NCBI GenBank assembly: GCA_037447655.1
Contig: JBBHKE010000071.1
Span: 298,152-362,151 of the forward strand
Source: Zygnema cylindricum
Taxonomy: Eukaryota; Streptophyta; Zygnematophyceae; Zygnematales; Zygnemataceae
Direction of reading: 5' to 3'
Length of the DNA stretch: 64,000 bases
Shown in pieces: positions 44,480-56,176 of this stretch (position 1 is the first letter of the stretch; each line of letters starts with the position of its first letter). Under the pieces are notes generated by a model, which saw only the letters and a list, made by a program, of their open reading frames with translations, had not been told where the DNA came from and searched no databases. The position numbers and the translations under genes are program-made.

Positions 44480-45030
44480 AGCCACTTCGGTCACACTTTT
44501 TTTATTTCTTCAAATCCTTCAAACCAACAATCATATGAACTCGGGCAGTAAAAAAATATCCATAACGAACAAACGTAACCAAACCAATCCGGCAAACCTT
44601 TCCGCGTCAAAACAGGACAGCCGCGTCACGTGTCTACTTGCGCTTTTGTTCGACCTAATCGCCAACCCTCCACCAAGTCCAGGTTCACAAAACGACAAAC
44701 TTAATGCAAACAGTTCTACCAGTCCAGATACACCTCACGTGGCATAAAAATCTACACCATATTCTGGCCAAAAAAAATCGTCTAGAAGATTCCCTCTACT
44801 AGCTATATACAGATTCCGATACCTCCAAGGACTCAAAAGTACAATCCTTTCCTGCGCCACCGACAAGTACATTCCGTACATACGTACACAATCACAAACC
44901 TCTATGTACTTTCCCGTCTGACTTTTCCACGCTGAACCTTGCGATTTTCGGCCTCCGGAGGCAGTGTGGACGTGTGGGACTATCCACCCCACGCGGCCAC
45001 GTCACCCCCTTTCATTTCGTTTTAGGACGC
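44480..45030 (+). repeat. Second copy of the ascorbate oxidase upstream region
   Basis: Blocks match 27215-27870 in the same order: GCAAACAGTTCTA.CAGTCCAGATA, then ACC.CCAA.G.CT, GC.CCACCGACAA, and CTTTCCCGTC..ACTTTTCC. No ascorbate oxidase exon follows it; the Crypton-like gene starts 300 bases later. Confidence 0.65.
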
Positions 45031-46295
45031 GCCGCGCCGCGCGGACGTTTTCTCACCCAAACTGACGGCCGACGAAACGCAAACATTTCAAGTGCCCGCC
45101 CGTTTAGTTTTCGAAATATTTAACCGTGCAACAGATTAAACGTTTTTTCATTCCATTATTATCGGCTTTTAAGAACCGGTCCTCTACTCTTCCCTGACAA
45201 GCGTCGTACCCCATCTGTCTATCAGCCCATTTCTGCCTTGTTTTGCCCTCTACTGCCTGCTCCGCTTGTTTTCATCGTATAAACCCAAAATAAAAACTTA
45301 TTTTCACCTGCAAAGACAATAACATTTTGTTGTGTTCTATGGAGGACCTTGCAAGTAAGGTCCTTAGAAGTAGGGTCGGAAAAAAAACGCGTTCGAAACC
45401 TACTTGAAAAAGGAACCAATGCAAATAGTGAAAACGTTGGTACTTCACAACCTAAGAGGAGAAAAGGACGAGAAAATGTTGTGCCTGGATATGAGGGAAG
45501 GGGAAGGGGAGATAATGCGGGGCCAAGTAGGGGCCCTCAGGGAGGGGTTAGGGAAGATGAAGACGATGCGGGACCAAGTAGGGGCACTCAAAGGAGTACA
45601 GTGGAACCAACATCTTTTACACTGGACACCGAAGAAACAGGACAAGAGGCAGTTTCTAATAAAAAAGAGACAAGTTTCTAATCAAAAAGAGACAGTTGGG
45701 ACGAAAACCTTCTTACAGTACTCACGACGCATGCGACAATGGAAGGTACTGGGCAAACATGTACTCTTGTTTTTAATGTTTTTGGTGGATATTGAGCAAT
45801 TTTGAACAATTTTTTATGTCACGAATGTTTCATGATTGAATTTTGTTGTCTTGTTTTCATTTTTTTTAATAATAGGGAGTTGTTTTCGGTAATGTGATTT
45901 CATTTACAGAAATGGTGGGCCAAGGCAGAAGCTACGTTACGTAAAAAGAATGAGGATTTTCTTGACTACATCCAAAGAATTGAACGGACAAATTTGAGAG
46001 ATAATGGGCCGAATTTGGACATACCTTGGGAAGACACCATAGTAATTTGAGTTGTATCGGTAGATGCCTTTTATAGGGCCCATAAAGAACAGGCCATGGT
46101 TTTTTTTTTTTTTACAACAACGAAGTAATACATTGTATTGTAAAATATGTTGAGATGAAAAAGAGTTGCATGGGAATCAACGAAAATAGTTGGAGAGAGT
46201 GAGGAAAACAAGACATGGTTATAATTTTGTGTAAGAATAGATTTTAACATTGCGTGATATTCATGTCTATTTTGTATGTTATTTTTTACTTGCAG

Positions 46296-46736
46296 AAAAA
46301 GGGATTTTTACAAGCAATGATGAAAGCACTAATTTTTTTTCAAAAATATCAATGTAGAATTTTAAAGATTCGAGAAGAAGACATCGCAAAAGGATCCGAA
46401 ACAAAAGTAATTATGAAAGGAAAGATTTGACAAACTGGCGTTAAGTGTAAACACGAGTATTTGGATCGACAATCGAGAGCTGTTACTGATGGTTACAACG
46501 CGAAGCAACTTAAAGAGATGAGCAAAAAATGGCTTGATTCATGTTCGACAATGAGTTTTTTTCACGAGAACATGCTTGCTCGTAGTGTGACACTTTTGAC
46601 TCATTTTGCAGCAAGAATGAGAAACAGCGCAAGGGTTGTGAACCTTTGCGATTTGTTTTCAATGGAAGTGGAGAGTGTAGGACACACACCGTGTCATATG
46701 CTCGGATTTTTAGACATGAACGGCAAAACTAACAAG
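46296..46736 (+). pseudogene. Crypton-like recombinase, exon with DGY, LF and GKTN motifs
   Basis: 147 codons in one frame with a single TGA (46428). Contains the DRxxxxxxDGY entry motif, LLTHFAARMRN and DLFSMEVE, ending GKTNK at the donor GTGATC. Confidence 0.7.
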
Positions 46737-47105
46737 GTGATCTACCTTTTATTATTTAAAACTATTAAGTTTCTTACACAACGTTATCTTTTACGGCTTA
46801 TATCCACTAATTGAGCTTTGTTATTTATATTGCAGAATGGTCTGAAAGAGCATTTCGGTGTTATCCGAAATAGGGAATGGGACGTTTGTCATGTCGGCGG
46901 GATCTCTATGTGGTTGTTGTACCTATTCCACATAAAAGGAGGCACGGGGTCGGGGTGTCTCGACTTTTCGTCGAGAGAGTCATAGTAACCCTAGAGAAAT
47001 TTCCTCTAAAGTCAATTGTTTTGTCAACTTGAATGCGTACTTGTAATTAGGATTTCACAGATAATAACTTTTTCTATATGATTTACATTTGTGATACACC
47101 AACAG

Positions 47106-47595
47106 GTACAATATTTTTCTATTCCCAAAGGCTTCCGACAACGAAAATCCTTTGGACTACCACTCCCACCTTAAGTTAATACAGGCGATGTTTTTGAGTT
47201 TGGACATAATCTCCAACTCAAACACACACGCAATGCGAGGGTCAGGCGCAAGGGCAGCCGAGAGCAAGGGGTGAGTACTTCCATTTTCTTTTTACTTGCA
47301 TTAAATTAAAGAATTTGAAGGTAATAATTGTCGACGATTTGTTGTTTATAACTTTGTATTCACTTAACAAAACTTTATTGTTTATAGGGCTTCTGAAGCG
47401 CATATTGCCCGACATGGGAGATGGGTGTTCCTCTCCTATCTCACCTCTATCCCCTTCAAGGTCTTGTTAGTACAAGCCGGATTCGAGGATGGCAAAGACA
47501 ATTACCTTCTTCACCGAGATCGCGTTGAAGTCCCCGAATGCCTTTTTTGACGTACATTTCCATGGGCGAACGACGCTCTCGAGGTTATTAAAACG
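47106..47595 (+). pseudogene. Crypton-like recombinase, exons with HxxR and the Tyr block
   Basis: Two exons joined in phase 2 (47270/47388) restore G-ASEAHIARHGRW. HxxR, the GARAAE helix, a Tyr in SYLT, AGFEDGKDNYLLHRDRVEVP and FPWANDALEVI follow. A TGA interrupts before RTFPW. Confidence 0.72.
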
Positions 47596-47678
47596 GTATG
47601 TAATCTATTTTAACAAAATAAATAGGGACAAAACATAGGAAGAAAAAAAAATTATAAAAGAGAATAGCAACGGTGCCG

Positions 47679-47815
47679 AGGTGGCGGCGGTGGTGAGGTG
47701 GCGCTGGTGACGAGGTGGCGTTGGTGACGAGGTGGCGGCGGTGACGAGGTGGCGGCGGTGACGAGGTGGCGGCGGTGACGAGGTGGCGGCGGCGCCGATG
47801 TGGCGCCGAGGCGGC
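47679..47815. repeat. GC-rich minisatellite, 15-bp unit
   Basis: About eight tandem units of GGTGACGAGGTGGCG with small variations. Sits just after the recombinase exons. Confidence 0.85.
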
Positions 47816-48312
47816 TCCACATCGTGAATGTGGGGGATTTGGTAAGAGGCGCAGAATTTTCAAATTTGAATTTGAACATATGCGCGCCAAACGGCTTAGA
47901 TCGCCTTACGGATTTAATTAGCACTGTACGCCAAAATGTACAAATGCGAGCGTCTAATTTGAATCGCGATGCATCGTTAAACAAAGTGAATTTTCATAAC
48001 GATTTGGAGCAAGACGCAAAGTGAAACGATGTAAAATTCCGTACGCGATTTTAAATGAAATTCACTACGTGACGTTCGTACTTGCGTTTCATTTGAATCG
48101 TGATATAGCTTTTACTTACATAGCGCGCCCTTCGACGTCCTATCGCAACGCGACTTAGAATTAAATTATCGTACGACTTGTTCATACTCTACTTGAAATT
48201 CGTACGTCGGTTACATTTCGTAACCCTACGTACGTCATAAAGGTACGTTGAACATTCTTCCACTCTCCTCTCTTCACGTGTCTCTTTCACTTCGAAATCT
48301 TACACAGCCGCC

Positions 48313-48990
48313 ATGGATTTTTCATTGAATCGATCTGCAAATCAGCGCACCACTAAACCGCGCCCAGAAAAACAGCCCGTTCTCGCAATTCTAGAGGAAG
48401 AAGGGGAGACAAGTGGACCACGGTTTGTAGAGACACAACCGTAAAGGAGGAGAATACCTTCTTCCAAACCCTTAGAGTTTGAATATGATTAAGTGTCATT
48501 AGATGGGGACAACAACAAGGACGATGCCGAATACGAGCCATCCGACCACTCGGTGGAAGAACCCATTGTCAATGGGGATGAACCATCGGAGGAGTGTGGT
48601 GTTTCCGAGCACACCTCACAGGGGGACATAAAGGTTCACATATTCCAAGGGGAAGCCTCTATGGAAGACGATCAATCACCCGAAATTACAATGCCGAATA
48701 CGAGCCATCCGACCACTCGATAGAAGAACCCATTGTCGATGGGGACGAACTATCGGAGGAGTGTGGTGTTTCCAAGCACACCTCACAGGGGGACATAAAG
48801 GTTCACAAATTCCAAGGGGAAGCCTCTATGGAAGACGATCAATCACCCGAAATTATAGAGGGGCAGGAAGAAGATGTGTATACTAGTGGGGATGAAGTGT
48901 TGGGGGTGGCATCTTCAGGACCCCATCAACATTTATCATTAGCACTAGGGAACCAAGTAGGGGTCATCCTAGGCCAGAGAAGCCAGATTG
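48313..48990 (+). pseudogene. Acidic ORF with its own ATG, copy A
   Basis: ATG in a good context (GCCGCCATGG) opens MDFSLNRSANQRTTKPRPEK, then an acidic stretch (LEEEGETSGPRFVE) and RRRIPSSKPLEFEYD. Stops are at 48442 (TAA) and 48490 (TAA). A 167-bp tandem duplication (48525-48858) repeats the EECGVSEHTSQGDIKVHIFQ part out of frame. Copy B lacks these stops but has ATA in place of ATG. Function unknown; it may be a separate gene captured in the locus or an upstream exon. Confidence 0.5.
48525..48858. repeat. 167-bp tandem duplication in copy A
   Basis: TGCCGAATACGAGCCATCC starts both units (48525, 48692). 167 is not a multiple of three. Confidence 0.85.
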
Positions 48991-49024
48991 ACTTTTTCTA
49001 GCACCAATAGGGCAACATGAAGCA

Positions 49025-49670
49025 ATGGATGCCTTTTTCCTTTACCCCGACCATTTCATAGACCCCAAGGATTGGCCTCCAGGATGGAAGTACAAGAATA
49101 TCGAAGGGGCTAGTGGCTTAAGTAGCAGTCAATCCCAGGCGGAACCCATTACCAATTCGCCTGACTTGCCTGCACATCCAACTTGGATGTTCATGTCTTC
49201 TGATGACAATAAACCATCATTCGCGACATTTACACAATTCGATATAGTAGACACCAATCTCATTTGGATTATTTGCCGAAAGGGTGTATATAAGCTCGAT
49301 GTGCATGAATATCTGCGGGTACACCATATCTGGGATCCGCAGCTCTCCAGCATTCTCCGCAAGTGTGAGGCGACGCCGTAGGTCTAAGCTCTCATTAAGG
49401 CTAGGGAGAAGTTTTTAAAGTGTATTCGAGGTCGTATGAAAGAGGAGCGACAAATTTGCCTAAGAGACATTCTTAGGATTCCTCGTCCTAATCCAATGCC
49501 CCAACAGAGGAGAGGTAGGGGTTCTCCACGGAAATCAGATCCTCGACCAAAGGAAGGAGGTAGGAGGTATATCTCTCAAAGATTTATTGCGAAAGATCGT
49601 CAAAATTCAGCGAGAGGTTAAGCATCTTCATCAGGAGGTCGTCCATCTTCGACAATTGGTTATCCGAAAT
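49025..49670 (+). pseudogene. Unrecognised ORF plus coiled coil, copy A only
   Basis: MDAFFLYPDHFIDPKDWPPG, then HPTWMFMSSDDNKPSFATFT, a hydrophobic/aromatic stretch, stops near 49379, and a basic part (PMPQQRRGRGSPRK). A heptad-like segment VKIQREVKHLHQEVVHLRQL follows. I do not recognise the family. Its absence from copy B reflects the 1.3-kb deletion there. Confidence 0.4.
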
Positions 49671-49679
49671 GACGGAGAA

Positions 49680-50990
49680 GAGGCAGATGGAGAGAGGCAC
49701 AGAGGGAGGGATAAAAAGGGAGAGAGAAAGAAAAAAATGGAGGGAGAGATAGAGGGAGAGAGAGAGGATGAGAGAGGGGGTGAGAGAGGTGGAGGAAAAA
49801 AGTGGGAGAGGGAGGGAAATGAGGTGGGAGAGGGAGGTGGGGAAGAAGAGGCAAAGGGAGAGAGCGATAGAGAAAAACGGTGGGAGGTAGGGGAAGAGGG
49901 GGAGAGGGGGAGAGAGAGGGGGAGAGGGAGGGAGAGAGGGAAGAAGATGAAAGGGGCGACGAAAATGAAGGAGGGTGAAAGGAAGAGAAAGAAAAAGAAA
50001 ATGAGGAAGTGGAAATGGAAAAGAGAGAAGGAGAGGGAGAGAGAATGAAAACACAACCGATAGGTGAAAGGAAAATAAAAGGTGAAAGGAGGAGAGTGAA
50101 AGAGATAGAGATGGAGAAGACGGGAGGGGGGGAGAGGGAGAGAGAAAAAAGGGGAGAGGTCGGGGAAGAGGGGGAGGGAGAGCGAGAGATAGAGGGAGAG
50201 AGGGAAATAGGTGAAAGGGGGAAAGGAGGGAGAAAGGAAGAGAGGGAGGGAGAGAATGAGGGAGTGGAAGTGGAAAAAAGAGGAGGAGAGGGAGAGAGAA
50301 TGAAAGCAAAACCGAGAGATGGGGGGGATGAGATGGAGATAGATAGAGAGGGAGTTGGAGGAAATGGGAGAGAGGGTTCAAGAGAGTACACGAGGGGGAA
50401 ATGGGGTAAAGGGAAGAGGGGGAAGAGGAGGGAGAGAGAGGCCGAAGGGGGGAAGGGAGAAGAGAGTGAGGAAAAAGATGAAAGGGGGAGAGTGGATGAG
50501 ATAGAGATGGAGAAGGATGGAGAGGGGGAGAGGGAGGGAGAGAGAGAGAGAGTAAGAGGGAAAGATGGAGGGGTGGAGAGAGATGGAGAGTCTCATGGAG
50601 AGAGGAGTGAGGGTAGAGGAGGAGAAAGGGGAAGAAGAAGGGGTGGAAGAGTAAAAGGAGGGACTAAAAAAGGGAGAGGGAGAGGAAGAAAGAGTTAGCG
50701 AGTCGAAGAGAGAGAGGTGGAGAAAGAGGGTTCTGGGAAGGGGAAGAAAATTAGGGGGAGAGAGGGATACAGAGTGGCATAGGTGGGGAAAATTTGGGTG
50801 GGACAAAGGGGCAATAGGGGGTGAAAAAAGGATGAAGGGAGGGCCAAAAAAATGAATGGAGGGAGGGAGATAGAGCTGCAGATCGAGGGGAATGACAGAG
50901 GGGAGAAATAGAAAAGGGATGGCTAAAAAAATAGAGGGAGTGAGGGAGATAGCGTGTTAGATCAGGAGGAAGCAGGGAGGTGGGAAATAG
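49680..50990. repeat. Purine-rich (GAGAGG)n tract, copy A
   Basis: About 1.3 kb of almost pure A/G on the plus strand. Long open frames here on either strand are composition artefacts. Confidence 0.85.
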
Positions 50991-51044
50991 GGAAGGGAAG
51001 GGAGTTTGGAAGAGCCGGAAAAAAAACAACTGGTGGCATATGAA

Positions 51045-51190
51045 TTTGCGCCGTCGCCGGCTTGTCGATGTAGCCGGCTCGTCGCCACCTCATCGCCGGC
51101 TCGTGGCCGGTTCGTCACTATAACCGGCTCGTCACCGGCTCGTCGCCGGCTGGTCACTGTCGGCGGCTCTTCGCTGTCGGCAGCTCTTCG
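51045..51190. repeat. GCCGGCTCGTC short tandem repeats, copy A
   Basis: Recurring CGTCGCCGGCTCGTC-like words. Counterpart at 59107-59265 in copy B. Confidence 0.8.
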
Positions 51191-51739
51191 CTGGCTTTTG
51201 ACAAAAGCCGGGTCACCCCAGTCGCCTGAACACCGACCGTTTGTGGGCGGAGAGACATTGAGGCAGGGAGTGAGGGTTCAACATAGGAGTAAAAATGATG
51301 GATATAGGGATAGAGAGACAAGGAACGATTTGTCTTCTTCACCCAAAATCTAAGATATAGCGAGATGGAGTATCTAAATTCTTAGAATTCATACAACTTT
51401 AGAAATCTAGTGAAATTCAACGCGTATATTATAACTTAGTCAATATTCGGGAAAGTGGGAAAAATAGGGGAGGGCACCTTGTTAGTTTGTAGAGGTTAGA
51501 GAATTATAGTTATGGTAGAGTATGTCCAATCACTTTATTGTTACTACCACCGTTACCACCTTTGTGGTTGTGATGTAATAAAAATATAATTTTGATGCAA
51601 TACGTTGGGTGCCGTGAAGATTGAAATGCTTGAAATGTGTGGATGACCTTCAAAATGGAGAGAGTGCAAATATTGATTCTCTGAAATATGCAAAAAATTA
51701 TGTTCACGAATCAGAAGGTTTTCTTTTTTATTTTCTTAA

Positions 51740-52272
51740 CTTATATTATCATGTTTTGTGATGCATAGGAATTTACATGGAAGTGACAAAACTCGAGATA
51801 TTTTGGCCCAAAAATTTCTCGAGTTACTAACTAGCACCATTCGACAAACCATATGGCAAGATCTTGCACTTATGCGAAGGGATTTCCCGGACCATGCATA
51901 CTTTACCACTTCATTTTTTTGGACTATACTAAAAGAATGCGGTCCGGAGTGGCAAACTTTCACGGAAGCGGTACATCGAACGGACGCGAAAAAAGACGAA
52001 AGGTCCCTTATTGTCGACATTCTAATTCCAACGGAAGTGAAAGATGAACTCCGCGCGTTGAGACTGAGAGTTGACTCTATTCCACCCCTCATAGAAAGAA
52101 TACATGAACTCGAAAATATTATAAAAAACATTGGAAAAAAGTTTGAAACGTGTATTGCGAAGATTGACACAAGGCTCACGACAACACAACGCCAATTTGA
52201 CGTAAGATTCTCGAAAATCAAGTCAATACTTCTAGGCTTGCCACGACGTTTTATGCAACCATTTTCCTTTTC
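51740..52272 (+). pseudogene. Crypton-like linker/coiled-coil domain, copy A
   Basis: FLELLTSTIRQTIWQDLALM, FPDHAYFTT and EWQTFTEAVHRTD follow the FL.LL..LR..LLQD..L...P.HP.F block that lies after the recombinase domain in fungal Ndc10-like proteins. A helical region (IERIHELENIIKNIGKKFET) then follows. It is open from the ATG at 51758 to a TAG at the copia junction. Confidence 0.55.
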
Positions 52273-52593
52273 TTTGTAGTTCTGTGACTGCTACACCAAC
52301 TGAAGATGAAGATGATGATGGAGTAGATATCACAGAATTGAGATAAGCAAGAAGCTCTCACAGATGCTCAAAAAAAATACACAAAAGTTTGGAACACAAC
52401 AAAGATAATTTAGGCAACCAAATGGCCTACTAATCTGACAAAATGCAGATAATACACAAAGGAACACAAGTGCAAATTTACACAAAAATCTGCAAATAGA
52501 TAATACACAAAGAAACACAAGTGCAAATTTACACAAAAATCTGCAAATAGATCTGAGAGATATTCTCAGTCAAAGATATCAAAAATGTCACAG
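52273..52593 (-). repeat. Left copy of the copia-2 end/leader segment
   Basis: Matches 57404-57658, from GTTCTGTGACTGCTACACC to AAAAATGTCACAG, with an extra 51-bp tandem duplication (AATACACAAAGGAACACAAG unit). Confidence 0.85.
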
Positions 52594-53223
52594 CATAATG
52601 TTGATACAACAAGTTCCTAATTCTGAGATGGCTAAGTCCTATTCTTATACCTAAAAGATCAATTCTTTTGAGAGCTAGCAGCCACTTATTGCCCTAACTA
52701 AGCAAATGAAGCATACCAGCCATGCATCAATAATATCTACTTATCGAATACCTGAATAGGTCAAGGTATGTCATACAGAAAGAATCTGAACTGAGACACT
52801 AATCAAACAAAACACGCTTCTGTACAAACTAGAGATAAGTAACATCACAGTACACCGTGTACAAACACGTCAGATAATTACAGACGTGGTCCCGGATGAT
52901 CACCTTCCGTTGGCAGCAAATCTTCAGCGTCCATCATTTCGAAGTTTCATCCAAGATGAAACTTTTATGTGACACTTCAGTCTTTATGGTAAGTCTGAAT
53001 AGTACTAACAGATCTTTGTAGAGTGTCTCATTTACCGACGCGTGCCCTGAAGTGTGTCACACCGTGAACTCCCTCACTGTTCATTGTAACATTTATTCTG
53101 GTACATACTGAACCAGACTTTTCACAAAATATTCTAAATACTGAGCAAACACTCCCCTCGCCTATGAAGCTTAGTGAGGACTAAAGCTTTCAAGACAACA
53201 CTCCCCTTAAGCTTTAGACTCTA

Positions 53224-54724
53224 CTAACCACTTAGACCACATCCCTCTCTACAGAATTTCATTTTCGGGGTAGGTAAGGGTTTTGTCATCATATCTGCCA
53301 ACATTTTCTCATCACGTAAGTAGATGAGTTTCAGAATTTTGCCCATCACCTTTTCCCTCACAAAGTGTAGCTTAATGTCAATATGTTTGATTTTGAAATG
53401 ATGACTAGGATTAGAGGCAATAGCAATCGCAGCTTGATTGTCACACCAAATGATCTGAGGACCCGACTGCATAAATTTCAGTGCTTGTAAAATATACTTT
53501 ACCCAAAGAAGTTCCTTAACAGCTGAGCTAGCTACCATGTATTCAGCGTCCATGGTTGACTGAGGAGTCACCTTTTGGAGCTTGCTTGTCCAGCAGCAAG
53601 TACCATTACCGATCTTCAGAATAAATCTAGTGGTAGAACATCGGCTTCGCATATCACCAATACTCGCATCGCTCCAGGTGATGATCTTTACTTCATCTCC
53701 TCCAAGAGAAATTTGGAGATCTCGTGTTCCTGCAAGGTATCTCAGAACTCGTTTTGCTGCCTCCCAATCTGATTTCTTCGGATTCTGAAGATTTCGACTC
53801 AGAGCTCCAACAACCGCTGCAATATCCGGACGAGTGCAGTTGATAAAGTAGAAAAGACTCCCAACAATTTGTCGGTAGGGAATCGTAGACATGAAGTCTG
53901 ACTCCGTTGGTTCCATATCATCTTCGAGAGTCATTCCTCCATCTGTCTCCTTTCCTTCCATCTTTTGCCTGAACTCCATAGGAGTGGCACTCTCTTTTGC
54001 ATCTGCCATGCCAAATCTTTCAAGTACATTTCCAATGGCCTCTCTCTGAGTGAGGTAAATAACTCCATGACTACTATCTCTCTCTACTTGAATGCCTAGG
54101 ATATACTTAGCTTCACCTAAGTCTTTCATTTCAAACCTGGCATTTAGAGCTGCTTTTATCTTATTTATCTCATTCAATGATTTGTTGATTAGCAGCAGAT
54201 CATCTACATACACTGCTACATAAATCACACCATCATCTCATTCCATGACATAAACAGAGTAATTTGAGCTGATTCTTTTAAAGCCCAAGCTGGTAAGAAA
54301 CTCATCCAACTTCAAATTCCACTGTCGTGGAGCCTGTTTCAATCCATACAATGATTTCAATAGTTTACAGACTAGATTTTCCTTTCCTTTTTCTACAAAA
54401 ACTTTAGGTTGTTTCATATAGATTACTTCCTCTAAGTCTCCATACAAGAAGGCAGTTTTAACATCTATTTGATGCAATTCCATATTCTCAATTCCAATTA
54501 GGGACAAGAAGACTCTGACATTAGGAAACCTGACAACAGGAGAGAATCTCATAGTTTATTCCTTTATTTTGACTAAAACCCTTTGCAACCAGACGAGCTT
54601 TATACCTTTCAATGGTGTTGTCTGGGTTGAGCTTCACTTTGAAGACCCAGTTGCAGCCAATGGCTTTCCGATCCGGTGGAAGCTCCACAAGTTCCCACGT
54701 TTGGGCTTCCATGATCGATCTCAT
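53224..54724 (-). pseudogene. Copia element 2 reverse transcriptase and RNase H
   Basis: CNWVFKVK, MELHQIDVKTAFLYGDLEE, YVDDLLLI, LGEAKYILGIQVE, then the RNase H signals (WSDASIGD, STMDAEYM, WCDNQAA). The RNase H stop at 53224 is followed by the purine tract AGCTTAAGGGGAG. A stop or frame change separates the RT parts near 54235 and 54530. Confidence 0.85.
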
Positions 54725-54820
54725 CTCATCATTTGCAGCTAAGATCCAATGATCCTTTTCAACAACAAAAAATGCCTCGTGAATGGTAAGAGGCTCCTCG
54801 GTGCTTGCAGAAAACGCATA

Positions 54821-56061
54821 TTAAACTTGTTCTCCCCTTAAGCGAGAACTCTGTCTTCTTTCCCCCGTAAAATCTGAGGCTGGAACTGTTGGATACCGAG
54901 CTCCACCTTGAGGTCTTGGAAGTTGAGGATCAGCTGTTGTTTGTTGTTCAGCAGCTGATGGTACTCCAATATTTTGCACTCTAGTGGAAGAAGAACTAGA
55001 AGCTGTAGCAGACTGAAAGGGAATCTGATCCAAGATGAAATATTCTTGTAGTTTTTCTTTCTTCTCATTTTCATCCATACTAAATACGTCTATGGACTCC
55101 CTCTCATCTTTTACTTGAATATTTCTAGCAATTTGGATGGTATGTTTCTGAGGACAATAAATTCTATATCCTACAAATTCATCATCATATCCCATAAAGA
55201 ATCCAGGCTTAGACTTTGGACTAGGTTTCCAGTTTGGTAGATTATCTAGTACAAAGCACTTGCTACCAAAAACTCTGAAGTGACTGACATCTGGTTTTCT
55301 GCCAGTCCACACTTCATAAGGTCTCATTCCCTGAACAAATCTAGTTTCTAATCTGTTCCTAATATATGCTGCAGTTTCGTAAACTTCAGCCCAAATTTTA
55401 ATATCTATTCCTTTATCAGCCAACATAGATTTGACACTCTCAGTTAGTGTTCTGTTTAGCCTTTCTGAGACTCCATTCTGCTCAGGAGTGTAAAGCACAG
55501 TGAACCTATTCCTTTATCAGCCAACATAGATTTGACACTCTCAGTTAGTGTTCTGTTTAGCCTTTCTGAGACTCCATTCTGCTCAGGAGTGTAAAGCACA
55601 GTGAACAGGTGAGATATACCATTTTCTTTTAAATAAGCAGCAAACTCATTGGAAGTATATTCACCTCCATTATCAGATCTTCATGAGAGAATCAATCTAC
55701 CATGAAGTTTCTCTGCCCAGATCCGAAAGTGTTTCAAGTGGGTGAAGACCTCCTTTTTCTCCTTCATAAAATAGATTCTGCTGAATCTGGAGAAGTCGTC
55801 TGTGAATGTGACAGAGTATTTGTTGTCAGCAAAAGATGGTACTTTGGAGGGTCCCCACACATGTGAATGAACAAGTTCTAAGATATTAGTCGCTCTAAAA
55901 TCTGCAGCTTCGGGTAAGGGAAGTTTATGAAGCTTGCCTAAAGCACAACCATCACAAATACTTGACTGTTGCTGGCCAAGCTTAACCCCTTCTACCATAT
56001 CATTTTTGACCATCTTTTCCAATCTGTCATAATGAACATGACCCAACCTCTTATGCCACAA
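54821..56061 (-). pseudogene. Copia element 2 integrase with tandem duplication
   Basis: HKRLGHVHYDRLEKM and CDGCALGKLHKLP give the zinc motif (about 56060-55920). VHSHVWGP, NGVSERLNRTLTE and AAYIRNRLETRF come from the core. A 101-bp duplication at 55405-55606 breaks the frame in the core. Confidence 0.8.
55405..55606. repeat. 101-bp tandem duplication in copia-2 integrase
   Basis: CTATTCCTTTATCAGCC begins both units (55405 and 55506). The copies are nearly identical. Confidence 0.9.
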
Positions 56062-56176
56062 AACATTATCGGATAAGACATTGGAAAAGCAAAAAAAGAT
56101 GTATTCACCAGGTTCATCCGGTACAAATTATTTGGGCCTCTAGTTCCCATTACAGCTACCCTTCCCTCTTTGCTGA

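Larger units (their letters stand above)
45340..47595 (+). pseudogene. Crypton-type (CBF3/Ndc10-like) tyrosine recombinase gene, broken
   Basis: Exon-like blocks with GT-AG borders: about 45340-45740, 45909-46049, 46296-46736, 46836-46984, 47106-47270, 47388-47595. They encode a disordered N-terminus (DDAGPSRGTQ), then DRQSRAVTDGYNAKQL, an Arg-rich helix (ARMRNSARVVNLCDLF), MNGKTNKNGLKEHFGVIRN, CHVGGISMWLLYLFH, THAMRGSGARAAE, then HGRW, SYLTSIP and FPW. These follow the order of Ndc10 domain II-like recombinases of Crypton DNA transposons. Candidate catalytic residues are His 47227-47229 and Arg 47236-47238 of HxxR and Tyr 47437-47439. Lesions: TGA at 46428-46430; a stop across the 46984/47106 splice where Trp is expected (the frame continues WYNIFLFP-like); TGA at 47548-47550. 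Conservation between the lesions is high, so inactivation looks recent. Confidence 0.72.
48205..52272 (+). repeat. Segmental duplication copy A (3' part of Crypton-like locus)
   Basis: From CGTACGTCGGTTACATTTCG at the left to CAACCATTTTCCTTTTCTT at the right it is paralogous to 57659 onward. Copy A has an extra 1.3 kb (about 49035-50375) that copy B lacks, and it ends abruptly at the second copia element. Content: acidic N-terminal ORF, an unrecognised domain, a GA-rich tract, a GCCGGCTCGTC repeat, and the linker/coiled-coil domain. Confidence 0.8.

Noticed and set aside
45445-45645. Minus-strand Ser/Pro/Phe ORF over the recombinase N-terminus
   Set aside because: Shadow of the plus-strand disordered region.
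47588-47984. Arg/His/Pro-rich minus-strand ORFs
   Set aside because: Translation of the 15-bp GC-rich minisatellite.
49584-50698. Long Ser/Leu/Pro and Glu/Arg/Gly ORFs on both strands
   Set aside because: Produced by the purine-rich tract; stop codons are rare in such sequence whatever the frame.
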